Positions 32,001 through 40,943 are shown, counted from the first letter of the stretch. The stretch: DNA of 52,006 nucleotides from an uncultured Mycoplasmatota bacterium (GCA_947576095.1 CANPPW010000006.1:1-52006), one strand, 5' to 3'. The notes: generated by a model not told the origin, from the sequence alone. Numbers and translations: made by a program.

Positions 32001-32522
32001 AGCATGTACTATAGCATTAAATGCATCTTTTTCTGCCATGAAAGAAGTTAAATTATCTAATATTTCTTGATAACCCGATGAATCTTTTTCACCATTAACT
32101 AAAATCTCTAAATATTTTATTTGATTAGAATAAGCATTTCTAATACCAGTAGCAAATTGATTATATTCTTCTTCTGATAAATTTGCAAAATCGATTTCAC
32201 TCAAATTAATATTTGTAGACATATTAGAATTATTATCTGATAATGGATCATCTTTTAATTTTTGATTTACATCTACATTTTTAGCTACGTTAATATTACT
32301 TTTATTGTAATTTTTTTCATTTTTATCTTCAAAAAATGCTTCCATACCCAGTTTTTCAACTTCGCCATCAGTTGAAGCTTTGGTATTAGATGAATTATAT
32401 TGATTCGTTGGATTTATTATTTTGTGATATGTACTCATATTACTAGATTTGTTGGTATCTTCTAATAATTTATCCATATTTATATCTTTCAAATTATAAT
32501 TCACCTTAATTTGAGATGCCAT
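29067..32522 (-). CDS. 1151-aa polymorphic-toxin-like protein with C-terminal papain-like domain
   Basis: A very large protein without a cleavable signal. Residues 1-105 are polar and Asn/Ser-rich. Residues 115-470 are mostly coiled coil. Residues about 552-700 are Gly/Ala-rich and hydrophobic (QGIGNMLPSIMLS, ALFYGMASGGTEVITEKFLG), of a kind common before toxin tips in large Firmicute exoproteins. Coiled coil follows at 720-840. Residues 885-1151 look like a papain-fold enzyme: Cys922 in SVGACSYATT, His1109 in GVGHAVFVTG, then GFIVSSWGEKF, where papains have NSWG. A toxin role, a secretion route and cysteine protease activity are inference. AAAGGA precedes the ATG. Confidence 0.75.
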   Translation of the reverse strand: MASQIKVNYNLKDINMDKLLEDTNKSSNMSTYHKIINPTNQYNSSNTKASTDGEVEKLGMEAFFEDKNEKNYNKSNINVAKNVDVNQKLKDDPLSDNNSNMSTNINLSEIDFANLSEEEYNQFATGIRNAYSNQIKYLEILVNGEKDSSGYQEILDNLTSFMAEKDAFNAIVHAKQTKDEMINQRIVYYQEYGDALTLFKDTNVSLDQFKNMDYNQRLEFLKKYDEETKGTLKAYEETVKPYDLEISEKFGEIGINNYEDFIGTKKYLETSIEEINQMIHSLKNLKESAEYDYLSYLSSYKQFDIKKISNKDLENLDLDANMKKTITNISYSGVTREVNVYSYTDYQKKHPDVSPLDFMRMVKEKNQNNNYQIVGISNYDDLNIMIEVLDKIPSLAKTYNYLYQQNPAKADDYLNKCKYEINNIKGQLKAQTFLNSLDVKDGKNDSIEAIANELGVAVEGLRDGLDSFCSGAYYSIEALMTGLGLCEENRITSAEEYKKMYILQSLLSLKAKEEAGLITKNSKGEYNNVDPNAIIDYTKEYSGGFLNNNYEISQGIGNMLPSIMLSTYCPIAGSASLGISAGGNSYHSAMVQGYDYMQALFYGMASGGTEVITEKFLGGLPGLSNVEVNSLKTWLKAAVKEGNEEVYQNFIDKAYRSIVFGEELKIPDTKEAFINELKEQGKTWTYGVVTAGILQVPRLKNIFEGRQESGGSLMNASMGLLELQNQIASINNQIHQLKNYNNFLTAEYSRCHYNAIVTTYNKYHSNSDYNTIYQLLAQNIQNGNYSNLTNDNGVRDNLINAIANYNTNYYQNESKIQQLQNQLSSYIVEYNNILKANLNNTRTSLSLIDEVFSNSASGYGVDQGIIKKSYRIESKYGNGEVVNKRIATKSYLDTKTYIAQKYNMSLTDAAKVMAGVNSVGACSYATTANEILASYIGQEAKFERDFGFPMYITNEFGKKQLNDIQLLTDLYTFVNHKENGGELLYRTPDGKTTIDPNAISAQADVGGRYNLSGENQLYLTTSLGTSDRLTTSYLHSKNSNIKYNTKIVHRQFSRGNFKENKLRTRISKELEKGNLLRLGIYRTRGDITMKNLSGGHDVCTSIWSEGVGHAVFVTGVTNDGFIVSSWGEKFLIRFQELDHRSFVLESTHIEH

Positions 32523-32648
32523 CTTATCATCCTTTCCTTTTTATTTAAATTTCTTTTAATATTGGGGTAATCTTAAAATATTCCATGCTTTTTTTACATG
32601 TTAAATCAATATTATCAACCGATTAAAAATGCTCTGCTTTATATACTT

Positions 32649-33113
32649 TTATCTCTCAATCAAAAAACAACCTGTAAACATTTCATGAAATGTCTGATGA
32701 TAAATATTAAAATAGGAAAGAATATACCCAATATAAAATATTTTAGAGAAAATACTTGAAAAATATTTCAAATTAGATTGTTTATAAGAAATCAGATCCC
32801 CTTTACTATTTGTCTGCCTAAGTCCCATAAATAATTGTCCAAATGTGGAACCAAAACTCGTAACAGGTAATCCTGTAAAATATCCCCAACTCCATATAAA
32901 ATAAATAGAGATATAAAAATAAAATGCACTTCTTTCTACAAATTCACTCGGAAAAAGTCCTCCAGCAAAAAATGTTAATATTTTTATAATTTGAAAACTA
33001 AGAACCGTTAAGATAATCAAAAAAACTGTATCTATCATATAAGCACAAAATCTTTTTGAAATAGATGCATAAGTACAAGGAACAAATCCATTATAGATTA
33101 CAGAATTATTCAT
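32649..33113 (-). CDS. RDD family membrane protein
   Basis: A 154-residue membrane protein. The RDD outline is visible: an Arg and the acidic helix start at KRFCAYMIDTVFLIIL, with the later FGQLFMGLRQTN. Hydrophobic stretches lie near 28-50, 68-82 and 118-135. RDD proteins are small transport-like or chaperone proteins of poorly defined role. AGGAG lies inside the end of the 56-aa gene upstream, so translation is coupled. It is the last gene of pcrA - small membrane protein - RDD. Confidence 0.83.
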   Translation of the reverse strand: MNNSVIYNGFVPCTYASISKRFCAYMIDTVFLIILTVLSFQIIKILTFFAGGLFPSEFVERSAFYFYISIYFIWSWGYFTGLPVTSFGSTFGQLFMGLRQTNSKGDLISYKQSNLKYFSSIFSKIFYIGYILSYFNIYHQTFHEMFTGCFLIER

Positions 33114-33122
33114 AAAGATCTC

Positions 33123-33293
33123 CTACTTTTCTTTTTGAAGGGCTGAATAAGTCATTTGAAATACAAAAAGGCCCGTCAAAAATAATAAAAGCCAAATGAG
33201 AGGGTTATTATAATGTTCCTGTATCCATTTTTTTAAAGGTTCCATGAATTTATTTAAATCATCCAAAAAGTTTAATATATATATATGTTTCAT
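33123..33293 (-). CDS. 56-aa single-helix membrane protein after pcrA
   Basis: A small gene between pcrA and the RDD gene. It starts with ATG six bases after the pcrA stop, with AAAGGA at the end of pcrA as a ribosome site, and its TAG lies inside the RDD ribosome site. The first 27 residues are amphipathic and charged (FLDDLNKFMEPLKKWIQEH); a membrane helix follows (PLIWLLLFLTGLFVFQ), then a short basic end. The exact fit between two coupled neighbours supports a real gene. No family is known to me. Confidence 0.7.
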   Translation of the reverse strand: MKHIYILNFLDDLNKFMEPLKKWIQEHYNNPLIWLLLFLTGLFVFQMTYSALQKEK

Positions 33294-33299
33294 ATTACT

Positions 33300-35384
33300 C
33301 TAATCCTTTCTAATACTCTTATGTCCTTTTAAAAATTTTTTAATTCCTGTAGGATGTGGAAACGCAACCGTTATGATTGATTTTTCTATTCCTACAATAA
33401 GACCATGACCAAATGTATCATGAATAATAGAGTCTCCAATCTCATAAGCAACATTTGGATCTATTTTAGATGTAAATGATTGAGGTGTAGTTTTTTCCTC
33501 TATTTCATTATGATCTACATAATCATTATCTATTTCGTTAATAAATCTACTTGGAGGATTACAACTTTCCATTCCATATAAGGTTCTGCGCCTTGCATTC
33601 AAAAGAAAAAGTTCTTTTCTGGCTCTCGTTACAGCTACATAGCAAAGTCTTCTCTCCTCCTCTATAGCACCAGAATCCATAAATGAATTATTATGTGGAA
33701 AAATACCTTCCTCTAATCCTGCAATAAATACATAATCAAATTCTAATCCTTTGGATGCATGTACTGTCATTAATGTTACAACATCTTTTAGATTTTTGTA
33801 TTCTGTAACATCAGATACCAAACTAATTTCACTTAAAAATTCTTCTAATGAAACTATTCCGTTTTTTTCTTCAAATGTTTTTGTGATAGACTTAAATTCT
33901 TCTAAGTTTTCAAGTCTTACTTCAGATTCAATGGTTTTTTCATTTTCTAATTCAAATCTCATCCCAGACTTTTCCAAAATAAGATCAATGAGTTCTGTTA
34001 GTGATAACACTTCCATTTGCGATTGCAAATCTTTTAAAATTTGTTTAAATTCCAATTCTTTTCCATTCGTAATAGCCTCATAAATACTCACATTTTCTAG
34101 ATTTGCTTTTTCTATCAAATTGGATATGGTTTTAAGGCCAATGCCTCTTTTAGGAACATTAATAATCCTCAATAAGTTTACATCATCCTTGGGATTATAT
34201 AAAACTTTTAAATATGCAATTAAATCTTTAATTTCTTTTCTGTTATAAAAGTAATAACTTCCAACTACTTTATATGGAATATGACTTTTTAACATAGCTT
34301 CTTCTAAATTTCTAGATTGTGCATTGGTTCTATATAAAACTGCAATTTGTGATATGGGTACCTTCTGATCTATTAATTTTTGTATTTCCTCTACAATATC
34401 AGAAGCTTCTGCTTTTTCATCAGATAAACGATGATACTGGATTTTTGGACCTGCTTCATTTTCAGTCCATAGATTTTTATCTTTTCTTTCTTTATTATTT
34501 TGAATAATATTGTTTGCTGCATTTAAAATGTTCTGTGTAGACCGATAATTTTCTTCTAACATAATCACTTCTGTATTGGGATAATCCTTTTCAAAATTTA
34601 AAATATTTTGATAATTAGATCCTCGAAATGAATAAATACTTTGATCATTATCCCCAACTACACATATATTTTTATATTTGGCACTGATCATTTTAGTAAG
34701 AATATACTGTGCCTCATTGGTATCCTGATATTCATCAATTAATATATATTTAAATCTTTCTTGATATTGTGCCAAAATATGGGGATATTGCCGAAACAAA
34801 ATAATAGGAAGCATCAACAAATCGTCAAAATCAACTGAATTATTTCTTTTAAGTTTCGTATCATATTTTTCATAAACCTTGACAACGATCTGCTCAAATT
34901 CTGTCATAGCGTACTTTTCATACTCACTAGGAGATAATAATTCATTTTTGGCTCCACTTATTTTAGATCGGATGGCTCTTGGATTATACTGTTTAGGGTC
35001 TAAATCCATATCCTTTAAAATTTTTTTAATGACAGTCAAAGAATCATCACTATCTAAAATAGTAAAATTATTTTCATAACCTAAATTCTGATAATTTTCT
35101 CTTAAAACAGTAAGTCCAAACGAATGAAAGGTAGAGATTTGAATATCATACCCAATAGGACCTAACATTTGAATAATTCGCTCTCTCATCTCTTTAGCAG
35201 CTTTATTTGTAAATGTTATAGCTAGAATATTAGTTGGATTTATCATACACTTTTGAATCAGATAAGCAACTCTTGTCGTTAAAACTTTTGTTTTTCCACT
35301 GCCAGCCCCCGCTAAGACAAGAAGAGGGCCTTCCGTATGAAGAACCGCCTTTTTTTGCATGTTATTTAATCCATCTATATTCAT
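33300..35384 (-). CDS. pcrA: UvrD/PcrA-type superfamily 1 DNA helicase
   Basis: A 3'-5' helicase of repair and plasmid or RecA turnover. The Walker A motif is LAGAGSGKTKVL, motif Ia is ITFTNKAAKEM, the DExx box is ILIDEYQDTN, motif III includes VVGDNDQSIYSFRGS, and the C-terminal motifs TVHASKGLEFD and CYVAVTRARKEL are present. The last 60 residues resemble the PcrA C-terminal Tudor-like extension (YEIGDSIIHDTFGHG). The start at 35384 with GGTGATGGT upstream gives 694 residues. PcrA usually precedes ligA; here small membrane genes and the toxin-like module come between. Confidence 0.95.
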   Translation of the reverse strand: MNIDGLNNMQKKAVLHTEGPLLVLAGAGSGKTKVLTTRVAYLIQKCMINPTNILAITFTNKAAKEMRERIIQMLGPIGYDIQISTFHSFGLTVLRENYQNLGYENNFTILDSDDSLTVIKKILKDMDLDPKQYNPRAIRSKISGAKNELLSPSEYEKYAMTEFEQIVVKVYEKYDTKLKRNNSVDFDDLLMLPIILFRQYPHILAQYQERFKYILIDEYQDTNEAQYILTKMISAKYKNICVVGDNDQSIYSFRGSNYQNILNFEKDYPNTEVIMLEENYRSTQNILNAANNIIQNNKERKDKNLWTENEAGPKIQYHRLSDEKAEASDIVEEIQKLIDQKVPISQIAVLYRTNAQSRNLEEAMLKSHIPYKVVGSYYFYNRKEIKDLIAYLKVLYNPKDDVNLLRIINVPKRGIGLKTISNLIEKANLENVSIYEAITNGKELEFKQILKDLQSQMEVLSLTELIDLILEKSGMRFELENEKTIESEVRLENLEEFKSITKTFEEKNGIVSLEEFLSEISLVSDVTEYKNLKDVVTLMTVHASKGLEFDYVFIAGLEEGIFPHNNSFMDSGAIEEERRLCYVAVTRARKELFLLNARRRTLYGMESCNPPSRFINEIDNDYVDHNEIEEKTTPQSFTSKIDPNVAYEIGDSIIHDTFGHGLIVGIEKSIITVAFPHPTGIKKFLKGHKSIRKD

Positions 35385-35422
35385 ACCATCACCATTAAAA
35401 TTATACCATGTATACAAAAATA

Positions 35423-35466
35423 AAAACAGGATTTCTTATCATTTTAAGAAAAATAGTCCTGTTTTT
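35423..35466. terminator. hairpin terminator upstream of pcrA
   Basis: AAAACAGGA (35423-35431) pairs with TCCTGTTTT (35457-35465), and TTTCTTA pairs with TAAGAAA inside, with a five-base bulge. It is T-flanked on the plus strand and partly on the minus strand. It could end the DUF2752-side transcript 200 bases downstream of that gene. Confidence 0.6.
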
Positions 35467-35673
35467 TATGATAAATTGTGTAGATAGGTTTTCCATTTCT
35501 TTATTTTATGTTGTATATACTTGCCTAGATTATACTCATCACATAATAATAAGTTTAATTTTTTCAAATTTACTTTTTTCCTATTCGGTTATATATATCT
35601 TCCATAATACTTTTTTTATAATTTAGATTTTATCATATTGCTATCGATAATACAAATGATACTTACTATATTT

Positions 35674-36063
35674 TTACACAATAAGTGGCCTTAAAAATTC
35701 AAAAAAAGAAATATTTCGAAGAATTCCATAGATAAGGAATATGACAATTAAGAAATACCATATTCCTGGTTCTAACTGTTGTATTTTTGATATCTTATTT
35801 TTAGAAAGGCAATATAGATGATATAAGTAATAAAAAAAGAAAAAAGGCAAACTAATGAAAATAAGAATATTGTATCGAAAAGCTTGATAAAAATTCCCTT
35901 TTAAGATATTCAGCAACATACGTGTTACTCCACATCCTGGGCAATATAAACCTGTAAACTTTTTTATAGGACAAGCTAAATAAATATGAAAGTAATTACC
36001 AACTAGTAAATACACAATTAATAAAACAAAGAGCAAAAGAAGTTTGATTATTTTGTTTCTCAT
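35674..36063 (-). CDS. DUF2752 membrane protein
   Basis: A 129-residue protein of the DUF2752 family. The family core is ACPIKKFTGLYCPGCGVTRM, with the Cys pair in CPGCG, after an N-terminal membrane helix (LLLLFVLLIVYLLVG). Two more helices lie near 68-88 and 102-116. The function is unknown; the Cys-Pro-Gly-Cys motif and membrane location are conserved in gut bacteria. It follows the DUF4234 gene by 37 bases on the same strand. Confidence 0.85.
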   Translation of the reverse strand: MRNKIIKLLLLFVLLIVYLLVGNYFHIYLACPIKKFTGLYCPGCGVTRMLLNILKGNFYQAFRYNILIFISLPFFFFYYLYHLYCLSKNKISKIQQLEPGIWYFLIVIFLIYGILRNISFFEFLRPLIV

Positions 36064-36100
36064 AAAATCTTTCTATAACAAAAAAGAATTAAAAAATTCT

Positions 36101-36463
36101 TTAAGCTTCTTTGTTCATACCTATTTCTGCAATTCTATTTAAATCACTTTGTACCAAACAGTATGTAACAATTCCTAGTCCAAAGATTTGTAGAATTACA
36201 TATAACATTGCATTATCATCAGCAGGCATATTATATTTAGCTTTTGCTTGTACCATAGCTTTTCCCATTAAATAAGCCCAGTAAAAACCATAAATACCAC
36301 AGGTAATCAAAGTTAAAAGGAAGCATTTACCTCCTGATAAACGATCATCTCCGCTTGCAATTCTTACATCATCAGTAATGCTAATGAACCAGAATATTCC
36401 ATAGATGCCACAGGTAATAATACTTAAGATAATACTTGTTACAATATCTCTTTTTTTAATCAT
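36101..36463 (-). CDS. DUF4234 membrane protein
   Basis: A 120-residue membrane protein of the DUF4234 type. The repeated motif ITCGIYGIFWF / ITCGIYGFYWAY occurs twice (about 16-27 and 53-64), each within a membrane hairpin, with a third hydrophobic segment near 88-104. The function is unknown. GGAG lies before the ATG. It sits upstream of DUF2752 and likely shares its message. Confidence 0.85.
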   Translation of the reverse strand: MIKKRDIVTSIILSIITCGIYGIFWFISITDDVRIASGDDRLSGGKCFLLTLITCGIYGFYWAYLMGKAMVQAKAKYNMPADDNAMLYVILQIFGLGIVTYCLVQSDLNRIAEIGMNKEA

Positions 36464-36679
36464 TTTAAAACTCCTCTCTCATTATTATCATATCATAAAG
36501 ATACGTAAATGACTACTTATTATATTTTGATTTTCCACTTTTTTAGGAAAATAGTCTATATTATCACTATTTTAATGTAAATCTTCTAATATAATACTAT
36601 TCTATAGAATAAAATTTAGAATAGATTCTATTTCTATTTTATCCATTCTTATGATTTTTTCTTTCTATTATATCTCTTT

Positions 36680-37477
36680 TTAAAATAAGTTTTCCTTTAA
36701 ATAATGAACTACACCATCATGATTATGATCTAATTTTGTGATATCACTAGCTTTTTCTTTTACCGCTAAAAGGGCATTGCAAAGGGCAATCCCATGCCCA
36801 CATTTTTCAATCATTTCCATATCATTGGCTCCATCACCAAATGCCATAATCTCATCATTATGAATGTGAAGCATGCTCGATAAATCTTTTATCCTACGAT
36901 ATTTAGAGGTTCCCTTTTTCATAATATCAAGCCATTTTTCATCTGAAAAAGAATCCTGCATAATAATAACTTCAAGATCCTTATATTTCTTTATTAAGTT
37001 ATTATATACTTCCATCAATGAAACATGATCTTTCATAGATATGACAGCATGTGATATTTCTTTACAATGACTTAAAATATCATTTTTATCTTTGATCTTC
37101 TTTCCTGTATCATCTCCTTCTAGATCCTCATATGTATACTTATAAATGTTATTTTTATCACATATACTAATATACTTACAATTTTCATTATAATAATCAA
37201 ACAAATGAAAAGCAAGTTTGGGATCTATAAAGTCCGTAACAAGTGCTTCTTTAGTTTTCATGTCATAAAGACAGGCTCCATTATCTGTTATCGCATAATT
37301 GGAAAATTCAGCACCATCTGTTACTTTCAACGCTGATGCATATATTCTACCAGTTGCTATAACAATGATATAACCATTTTCTTTCAGTTCTTTTAAATAT
37401 TGTTTGGTTAAATCTGTTATTTTTCTATTCTCATTTAAAATTGTTCCATCTAAATCCACTACTATCATCTTTACCAT
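36680..37477 (-). CDS. Cof-type HAD-superfamily phosphatase
   Basis: A cytosolic HAD hydrolase of the Cof/type IIB class, about 265 residues from the ATG at 37477. Catalytic motif I is VVDLDGTIL, motif II is VIATGRIYAS, and motif IV is MAFGDGANDMEM. The type IIB cap lies between. Substrates of this class are sugar phosphates, phospho-pyridoxal or nucleotides; the sequence does not decide. The longest frame starts with a GTG three codons earlier, next to AGGG, so that start is less likely. It lies 27 bases after the MBL-fold gene. Confidence 0.9.
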   Translation of the reverse strand: MVKMIVVDLDGTILNENRKITDLTKQYLKELKENGYIIVIATGRIYASALKVTDGAEFSNYAITDNGACLYDMKTKEALVTDFIDPKLAFHLFDYYNENCKYISICDKNNIYKYTYEDLEGDDTGKKIKDKNDILSHCKEISHAVISMKDHVSLMEVYNNLIKKYKDLEVIIMQDSFSDEKWLDIMKKGTSKYRRIKDLSSMLHIHNDEIMAFGDGANDMEMIEKCGHGIALCNALLAVKEKASDITKLDHNHDGVVHYLKENLF

Positions 37478-37504
37478 TAAAATCACGCCCTATTCTATAT
37501 AATT

Positions 37505-38392
37505 TTAGGAAGAACTTCTCTCTTTTTGTTTCCATAACATTTGATTATTTTTAAATTCATATGATAATTTACCTTCATCATATAGATAAGATAAATAAGA
37601 ACGAACAGTACTTCCTAAAAGAACATACTGGTTTGCATTCATAACCAAATGATATTCATCAAAAATATATTTTAATATATTTTCAAAAGTTACTTTCTTT
37701 TCACAAATATGGTATATTTTATCTAAAATCTCTTTTATTTTATTTTTATTCATTTCTATTAAAGAAGAAATATCAAAAACTGCTTCTACATGGGATAAAA
37801 TATATACATTTCCCTTTAAAGAATTTAGCATATCTAATGTATTAAGAAAAGATTTTACATCATATATATAAAATAAATGATATTTGTTAATAGTCTCTTC
37901 ACTAAATAAAGCATCTGCTAAAAAGTATACATTATCGCTTGTCTTGATACCTATCATATCAAAGAAATGGCCTTTTAAAGGAAAATACTCTAATCCATAA
38001 GGAAGTTGATTTTCTATTTCCATAACCATTGATTCCTTTGCCATTAAAAATTTATTTCTAAGATCTTTAAAGGGATATCCGCCATATAAAAAAGACGATT
38101 CTAAAATAGGATATTCTGTAAATGTTTTTTCAATATGATGAGCAAATATACTACAATTTGTTTTATCTTGAATCCATTTATTTCCTCCTATATGATCCGC
38201 ATTAGAATGTGTATTTATAATTCCTTTTACATGCCACCCTTCTGCCTCTATTATTTTTAATATTTTTTTCCCTGCATCTTTATCATTCCCTGTGTCAATT
38301 AAATAAACATCTGTATTATTTATTTTATATATGCCAATATTAGTGACATTTTTTATATAAAATGTTTTTTCTGCTACTTGTACCAATTGCAT
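37505..38392 (-). CDS. metallo-beta-lactamase-fold hydrolase
   Basis: A 295-residue MBL-fold enzyme. The metal motif is INTHSNADHIGGN: the usual HxHxDH reads H-S-N-A-D-H, so the second His is Asn. The later His residues (LKGHFFDMIG, ILSHVEA) and a metal-bridging Asp (FLADALFS) are visible. The last 80 residues are helical, with a DNA-binding-like helical bundle. The substitution leaves a changed metal site, perhaps a mononuclear one. The start is the ATG with AAGGGG eight bases upstream, 13 codons inside the longest frame. It follows valS and a terminator. Confidence 0.85.
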   Translation of the reverse strand: MQLVQVAEKTFYIKNVTNIGIYKINNTDVYLIDTGNDKDAGKKILKIIEAEGWHVKGIINTHSNADHIGGNKWIQDKTNCSIFAHHIEKTFTEYPILESSFLYGGYPFKDLRNKFLMAKESMVMEIENQLPYGLEYFPLKGHFFDMIGIKTSDNVYFLADALFSEETINKYHLFYIYDVKSFLNTLDMLNSLKGNVYILSHVEAVFDISSLIEMNKNKIKEILDKIYHICEKKVTFENILKYIFDEYHLVMNANQYVLLGSTVRSYLSYLYDEGKLSYEFKNNQMLWKQKERSSS

Positions 38393-38433
38393 AAACTTAT
38401 CCCCTTTTTTATAAATATATTTTAAAAACAAAT

Positions 38434-38474
38434 AGATAGGAAGTTATATCCATTTTTTATCTTCCTACCTATCT
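38434..38474 (-). terminator. terminator after valS
   Basis: AGATAG-GAAG (38434-38443) pairs with CTTC and CTATCT (38461-38474) around a 17-base loop with a four-base bulge. On the minus strand the stem runs into ATTTGTTTTT. It lies just past the valS stop and before the MBL gene. Confidence 0.6.
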
Positions 38475-38488
38475 TTTTAAAAAACTTT

Positions 38489-40924
38489 TTATTGAAATAA
38501 CTCTTTTTTATTCTCTGTATCTAAATTTAATTCTATTTTATGAATTGTATAATCCGTATCCTGATCATTCATTATTAAATTTTCAATAAATAAAGTTGCT
38601 TTAAAATCTTTGATCGCTTTATTTATGGCATCTTTTAGTTCCTCATTTACACTGAGGTTTAAAGTTCGAATTGGTGTTTTTAAAGATACATTATGATTTG
38701 TCTTTTCTCCTCTAGATCTACTAATTATATCCATTATACAATCCCCATTTTTTATTTCTTTTGAAAAATCAAAGTGTAATGGCTCTATTTGTGTCAAATG
38801 GATAGATTTATTTTTATGATATAATTCTATATATATTTCTTCTGTAATAAAAGGAAAGAAGATACTAAAATCCTGTAATAATTTATAAAGCAATGTATAA
38901 ACTGTCTTTTGTCCTGAATACCTTGGTATTTCTCCAAATTCTTCAGGTCTATAAAGTCTATGCTTGACAATTTCAATGTAATCATCACAGAAGTTCCAGA
39001 AAAATTTCTCCAGAATATTTAATGCAAGACCTACTTCATATTCTTCTAAATAATCAATAAATTGTTTTTCCATTTCCTGAAAACGCCCTAATATCCATTT
39101 ATCAATGTATTCAAAATCAGTAAATTCTTTATCTTCATAATCCGATAAATGCATTTCGATAAATTTTGCAACATTCCAAAGTTTATTAACTAATTTTTTT
39201 CCACGAAGTAATGTTTCTTCACTAAAGGCAATATCCGTTCCAAGCCTTCCTGTTCCTGCCCAATAGCGAATGACATCAGCAGAATATTGCTCGATTAAAG
39301 CAAGGGGTTCATGTTTACTATTTCCTTTACTTTTACTTATTTTTTCACCCTTACTTGCCATAGCAAATCCTGAGATCATTACATGATCCCAAGGTCTTTG
39401 TCCAAAATGGTAAAAACTCTTAACAATGGTATAAAAATCCCAAGTTCTAATGATTTCACTTGCATTGGTTCTTAGACTCATCGGTTTTAAAATATCCTCA
39501 TAATTTTCTTTTTCGCCATATCTCATATTGATAAGTGGTGTAACTGAAGAAGTGGCCCAAGTATCCATTACATCTGTTTCTGCTTTAAATTTGCTGCAGC
39601 CACATTTTGGACATTTCTCTTTAGGATTATCTACTAAGGGATTTACTGGCAAATCTTCTAATTTTGCGAAAATAGGTTCTTCACAATTCTCACAATACCA
39701 AACAGGAAATGGTACTCCAAAATATCTTTGGCGTGAAATACACCAATCCCACAATATATTTTCTACCCATTCATCATACCTATTTTTCATATATTCTGGA
39801 TGCCATTTAATTTGTGACCCAATTTTTAAAAAGTCCTCTTTATGATTCATAATATCTATAAACCATTGTTTCATTACAGAATATTCAACTTCTCTTCCAC
39901 ATCTTTCGTGAGTCTGAACTTCATGCTCTAAATCTTCTACTTTAACGACAAATCCACCAGCTTGTAAATCTTCCATAATTTTTTTTCTAGCTTCTTTTAT
40001 TTTAAGTCCACCATAACGAGAAACAGAATCTATAATTCTTCCATCCTCCGTAAATATATATTTTAATGGTAAATTATATTTTTTCCACCATTCTATATCT
40101 GTTTGGTCACCAAAAGTACAGCACATAACAACACCTGTACCTTTATCTGTTGCTACTTTTTCATCGGCCATAATAGGTACATGAACATCAATAACAGGAA
40201 TATGTGCAGTCTTTCCTATTAAGGATTTATGTTTATCATCATTAGGATTTACAAATACACATACAATAGCAGGTAATAATTCTGGTCTTGTTGTAGCAAT
40301 GGTAAACTCCTCTTTTGTTTCTACTGTTTTAAAACGAATATAATTAAATGTTGTTTGAATCGTTTTGGTCTCTAATTCTGCTTGAGCAATGGAAGTTAAA
40401 CATTCATTACACCAAAGAGCAGGGCTTTCTTTATGATAGCAGTGCCCCCTATGAATTAAATCTAAAAACGATGCCTGACTAATTTTAATAGTGGATGGAC
40501 TCACTGTTTTATAATGAATCCCCCAGTCTGTACTCACACCAAGTTTACTAAACAATTTTTGAAACTCAGATTCATATTTATCTGTTGTTTGATAACAAAG
40601 TTTTGAAAATGCTTCTCTACCGATTTCGTGGGCTTTCTTACCTTGTTCTTTTTCGACCAATCTTTCACTTGGCAATCCATTATCATCAAAACCAAATGGA
40701 TAAAAGATATTATATCCCCTTAATCTTTTATATCTGGCTAGCATTTCTGTTTGGGTATATGAAAATATATGTCCCATATGAATTTTACCATTTACCGTTG
40801 GTGGGGGGGTATCAATAGAAAAAACTTCCCTTTTATCAGGTTTAAATTCATATATTTTATTTTCTTTCCAATATTCTAACCATTTTGCTTCTTTTTCCTC
40901 AGCATGATATTTTTTATCTAACAT
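38489..40924 (-). CDS. valS: valyl-tRNA synthetase, archaeal-type short form
   Basis: Charges tRNA-Val. Class I marks: HMGH (residues 49-52, after PPPTVNG) and KISKS (528-532). The editing domain contains FTIATTRPELLPA. The sequence FGFDDNGLPSERLVEKE near 78-94 is the form found in archaeal and rickettsial ValS, not the GTDHAGIATQ of most bacteria. The 811 residues are shorter than the usual 880 and the C-terminal arm is short. Zinc-like pairs CENC and CPKC lie at 411-414 and 438-441. A T-box with a GTA specifier precedes it, which supports ValS over IleS. Confidence 0.93.
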   Translation of the reverse strand: MLDKKYHAEEKEAKWLEYWKENKIYEFKPDKREVFSIDTPPPTVNGKIHMGHIFSYTQTEMLARYKRLRGYNIFYPFGFDDNGLPSERLVEKEQGKKAHEIGREAFSKLCYQTTDKYESEFQKLFSKLGVSTDWGIHYKTVSPSTIKISQASFLDLIHRGHCYHKESPALWCNECLTSIAQAELETKTIQTTFNYIRFKTVETKEEFTIATTRPELLPAIVCVFVNPNDDKHKSLIGKTAHIPVIDVHVPIMADEKVATDKGTGVVMCCTFGDQTDIEWWKKYNLPLKYIFTEDGRIIDSVSRYGGLKIKEARKKIMEDLQAGGFVVKVEDLEHEVQTHERCGREVEYSVMKQWFIDIMNHKEDFLKIGSQIKWHPEYMKNRYDEWVENILWDWCISRQRYFGVPFPVWYCENCEEPIFAKLEDLPVNPLVDNPKEKCPKCGCSKFKAETDVMDTWATSSVTPLINMRYGEKENYEDILKPMSLRTNASEIIRTWDFYTIVKSFYHFGQRPWDHVMISGFAMASKGEKISKSKGNSKHEPLALIEQYSADVIRYWAGTGRLGTDIAFSEETLLRGKKLVNKLWNVAKFIEMHLSDYEDKEFTDFEYIDKWILGRFQEMEKQFIDYLEEYEVGLALNILEKFFWNFCDDYIEIVKHRLYRPEEFGEIPRYSGQKTVYTLLYKLLQDFSIFFPFITEEIYIELYHKNKSIHLTQIEPLHFDFSKEIKNGDCIMDIISRSRGEKTNHNVSLKTPIRTLNLSVNEELKDAINKAIKDFKATLFIENLIMNDQDTDYTIHKIELNLDTENKKELFQ

Positions 40925-40943
40925 AACATTCTCCCTTTCAAAA

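Noticed and set aside
35408-35626. Plus-strand open frame of 72 codons upstream of pcrA
   Set aside because: It has no ribosome site and runs through a terminator hairpin. Its hydrophobic translation is what T-rich DNA gives.
36590-36650. Repeated AGAATA/TATTCT elements as a regulatory site
   Set aside because: Several short overlapping palindromes occur, but none stands out from the A/T-rich background.
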